Source: Planococcus salinus
GTDB taxonomy: Bacteria; Bacillota; Bacilli; Bacillales_A; Planococcaceae
Length of the DNA stretch: 64,000 nucleotides
Direction: 5' to 3'
NCBI RefSeq assembly: GCF_003719725.1
Contig: NZ_RIAX01000006.1
Span: 1-64,000, forward strand
The notes under the pieces are model-generated. The model did not search any database. It saw only the letters and a program-made list of their open reading frames with translations, and had not been told where the DNA came from. Positions 62,513 through 64,000 of this stretch are shown piece after piece. Within the stretch, counting starts at the first letter, position 1; the number at the start of each line of letters is the position of its first letter. Position numbers and translations under genes: made by a program.

Positions 62513-64000
62513 TTATTTTTTCTTCTTGCGTCCCTGCTTTTTGGCGACGCCTTCATAGAATTTTTTCTTTTTGTTTTTCGGCTTGCGCGTCGGTCCGCCT
62601 TCCCGCCTTTTTCCACCTTTTCCTTCGCTGTCTTTCTTTGAAGTACTGATGACACGCGGTGATTCTTTGCGTGTGCGGCGCAGGTTTTGCTTCATGCCGA
62701 CAATTTCAAAATCGATGGATGATTCTTCCGGCTTCACGCCGATGACACGAACCGAAACCTCATCACCGATGCGGAATTGACGTTTGGTCCGCTCTCCAAT
62801 CATCATCATTTGACGCTCGTCAAAGCGATAAAAATCATCGGTCAGGTTGGAAACGTGCACCAGCCCTTCGATGGTGTTCGGCAATTCGATGAACATGCCG
62901 AAATTCGTCACGGAAGAAACAATCCCTTCAAATTCTTCACCAATTTTATCAGCCATGTACTGGGTTTTTTTCAAGGCATCGGTATCGCGTTCTGCATCCA
63001 CCGCCCGCCGTTCGCGTTCAGAAGTATGCTCTGCAATATCGTCCATTTCGGCTTCCCAGTGTCTGAGAGTCGCCTGTGATAAATCTTTCTCGATTAAATA
63101 CGTGCGAATCAACCGGTGAACGATCAAATCGGGATAACGGCGGATTGGCGATGTGAAATGTGTATAATATTCCGTCGACAAGCCGAAATGTCCCAAGCTT
63201 TCTGCTGAATACTTCGCCTGCTGCATCGAACGGAGCATCATCGTCGAAATAACAGGTTCTTCCGGCGTCCCTTCAATCGATTCCACGATTTCCTGTAAAG
63301 CCCGTGGATGGATCTGATTTCCGGACCCTTTTACAACGATACCGAAGTTGGTCACAAATTCAAAGAAACGCTGCAGCTTTTCAGGCTTCGGGTCTTCGTG
63401 TATCCGGTACAATGCAGGCACATCCATATGGTGGAAATGCTCAGCCACTGTTTCGTTTGCAGCCAGCATGAATTCTTCGATCAGCCGCTCGGCCACGGTG
63501 CGCTCACGCAGCACAATATCCACTGGATATCCTTCTTCATCGACAATCACTTTCGATTCCTTGAAATCGAAATCAATGGCGCCTCTTCTCATCCGTTTTG
63601 TACGCAAAATTTCAGCAAGTTCTTTCATCAGCTCGAACATCGGGACAAGGTCGGCATACTGTTCTTTCAAGGCCTGGTTGTCTTTTTCCAAAATTTCATA
63701 AACGTCTGTATAGGTCATCCGTGCTGAAGTCTTAATGACACTCTGGAAAATGTCGTGTGACAGCACTTCTCCTTTATCATTGAAAATCATTTCGCATGAC
63801 AGCGTCAAACGGTCCACCTTTGGATTCAACGAACAGATGCCATTCGACAGCCGGTGGGGAATCATTGGAATCACGCGGTCTGTCAGGTAAATGCTTGTAG
63901 CCCGGTCATAGGCTTCCCGGTCAATCGGAGAACCTTCCGTGACATAATGGCTGACGTCCGCAATGTGGACGCCCAATTTGTATGTGCCGTCTTCCAGTTT
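62513..64000 (-). CDS. rnr: Ribonuclease R, C-terminal part (partial)
   Basis: The 5' end lies beyond the right edge; 495 codons are visible, and the frame stays open to base 64000 ([20 protein letters not shown]). Visible are the middle and end of the RNB catalytic domain ([33 protein letters not shown]), an S1 domain ([20 protein letters not shown] and following), and a lysine-rich tail ending KKQGRKKKK. RNase R degrades structured RNA 3' to 5' and removes mRNA from ribosomes rescued by tmRNA-SmpB, whose genes follow. Confidence 0.96.
   Translation of the reverse strand, partial: KLEDGTYKLGVHIADVSHYVTEGSPIDREAYDRATSIYLTDRVIPMIPHRLSNGICSLNPKVDRLTLSCEMIFNDKGEVLSHDIFQSVIKTSARMTYTDVYEILEKDNQALKEQYADLVPMFELMKELAEILRTKRMRRGAIDFDFKESKVIVDEEGYPVDIVLRERTVAERLIEEFMLAANETVAEHFHHMDVPALYRIHEDPKPEKLQRFFEFVTNFGIVVKGSGNQIHPRALQEIVESIEGTPEEPVISTMMLRSMQQAKYSAESLGHFGLSTEYYTHFTSPIRRYPDLIVHRLIRTYLIEKDLSQATLRHWEAEMDDIAEHTSERERRAVDAERDTDALKKTQYMADKIGEEFEGIVSSVTNFGMFIELPNTIEGLVHVSNLTDDFYRFDERQMMMIGERTKRQFRIGDEVSVRVIGVKPEESSIDFEIVGMKQNLRRTRKESPRVISTSKKDSEGKGGKRREGGPTRKPKNKKKKFYEGVAKKQGRKKKK

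Overview
The window reads as ordinary chromosome of a low-to-mid-GC Gram-positive in the order Bacillales, most likely family Planococcaceae (Planococcus/Planomicrobium-like). This is inferred from gene content and order, not from a search. From about 9 kb onward the genes follow the Bacillus subtilis yug-mrp-yui-yum-yut-yun-suf-yus order, and Shine-Dalgarno sites are strong (AAGGAGG-type). I saw no phage, insertion sequence, CRISPR array or plasmid gene. No wholly new multigene system is apparent. The interest lies in regulatory sites, very short genes, unusual starts and a degenerate regulator.

Layout. 1-240: leader and promoter of an rRNA operon that runs off the left edge. 0.26-3.2 kb: an EamA exporter, an MgtC-like membrane protein and an iron-type alcohol dehydrogenase. 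3.3-8.9 kb: an arginine/ornithine catabolic cluster (glutamate dehydrogenase, rocD, rocA) with a divergent RocR-like regulator that has lost the sigma-54 contact loop; two identical dyads lie between rocA and the regulator. 9-14 kb: the S1 protein YugI, an NSS amino-acid symporter, small proteins, a lipoprotein cyclophilin and an MFS exporter. 14.2-19.9 kb: a complete seven-gene Mrp Na+/H+ antiporter operon. 20-30.3 kb: pepA and the yui/yum/yut block, with two type-II NADH dehydrogenase-like proteins, Fe-S carriers YutM and YutI (a PerR-box match lies in front of yutI), many small conserved proteins and lipA.

30.4-43.3 kb: a MetP/MetS amino-acid symporter with a 37-residue subunit, a lysine-riboswitch-controlled NhaC-type transporter, yunD/E/F, and the sufCDSUB operon. 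43.5-50 kb: a short stress-type gene with a sigma-B-like promoter, a DAACS symporter, the S-box-controlled metNIQ methionine importer, and yusE, yusF, gcvH and yusI. 50-55.7 kb: the fadN-fadA-fadE beta-oxidation operon with a FadR operator. 55.7-62 kb: thioredoxin YdbP, a STAS protein overlapping a C39-like protein, exonuclease YpcP, a BCCT transporter, a YtxG-like protein with a sigma-B-like promoter, and a reductase. 61.5-64 kb: ssrA (tmRNA), smpB and the 3' part of rnr, which form the trans-translation module.

Functional themes. The genes cover amino-acid catabolism and uptake (arginine to glutamate, lysine, methionine), Na+ bioenergetics (Mrp, NSS, BCCT and other Na+-coupled carriers, fitting a salt-tolerant organism), Fe-S and lipoate biogenesis (suf, yutM, yutI, lipA, gcvH), fatty-acid degradation, and RNA and protein quality control. 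Recognisable controls are two riboswitches (lysine, SAM-I), a FadR box, a PerR-like box, a cre-like site, three sigma-B-like promoters and many intrinsic terminators. All were read by eye; none was scored by computation.
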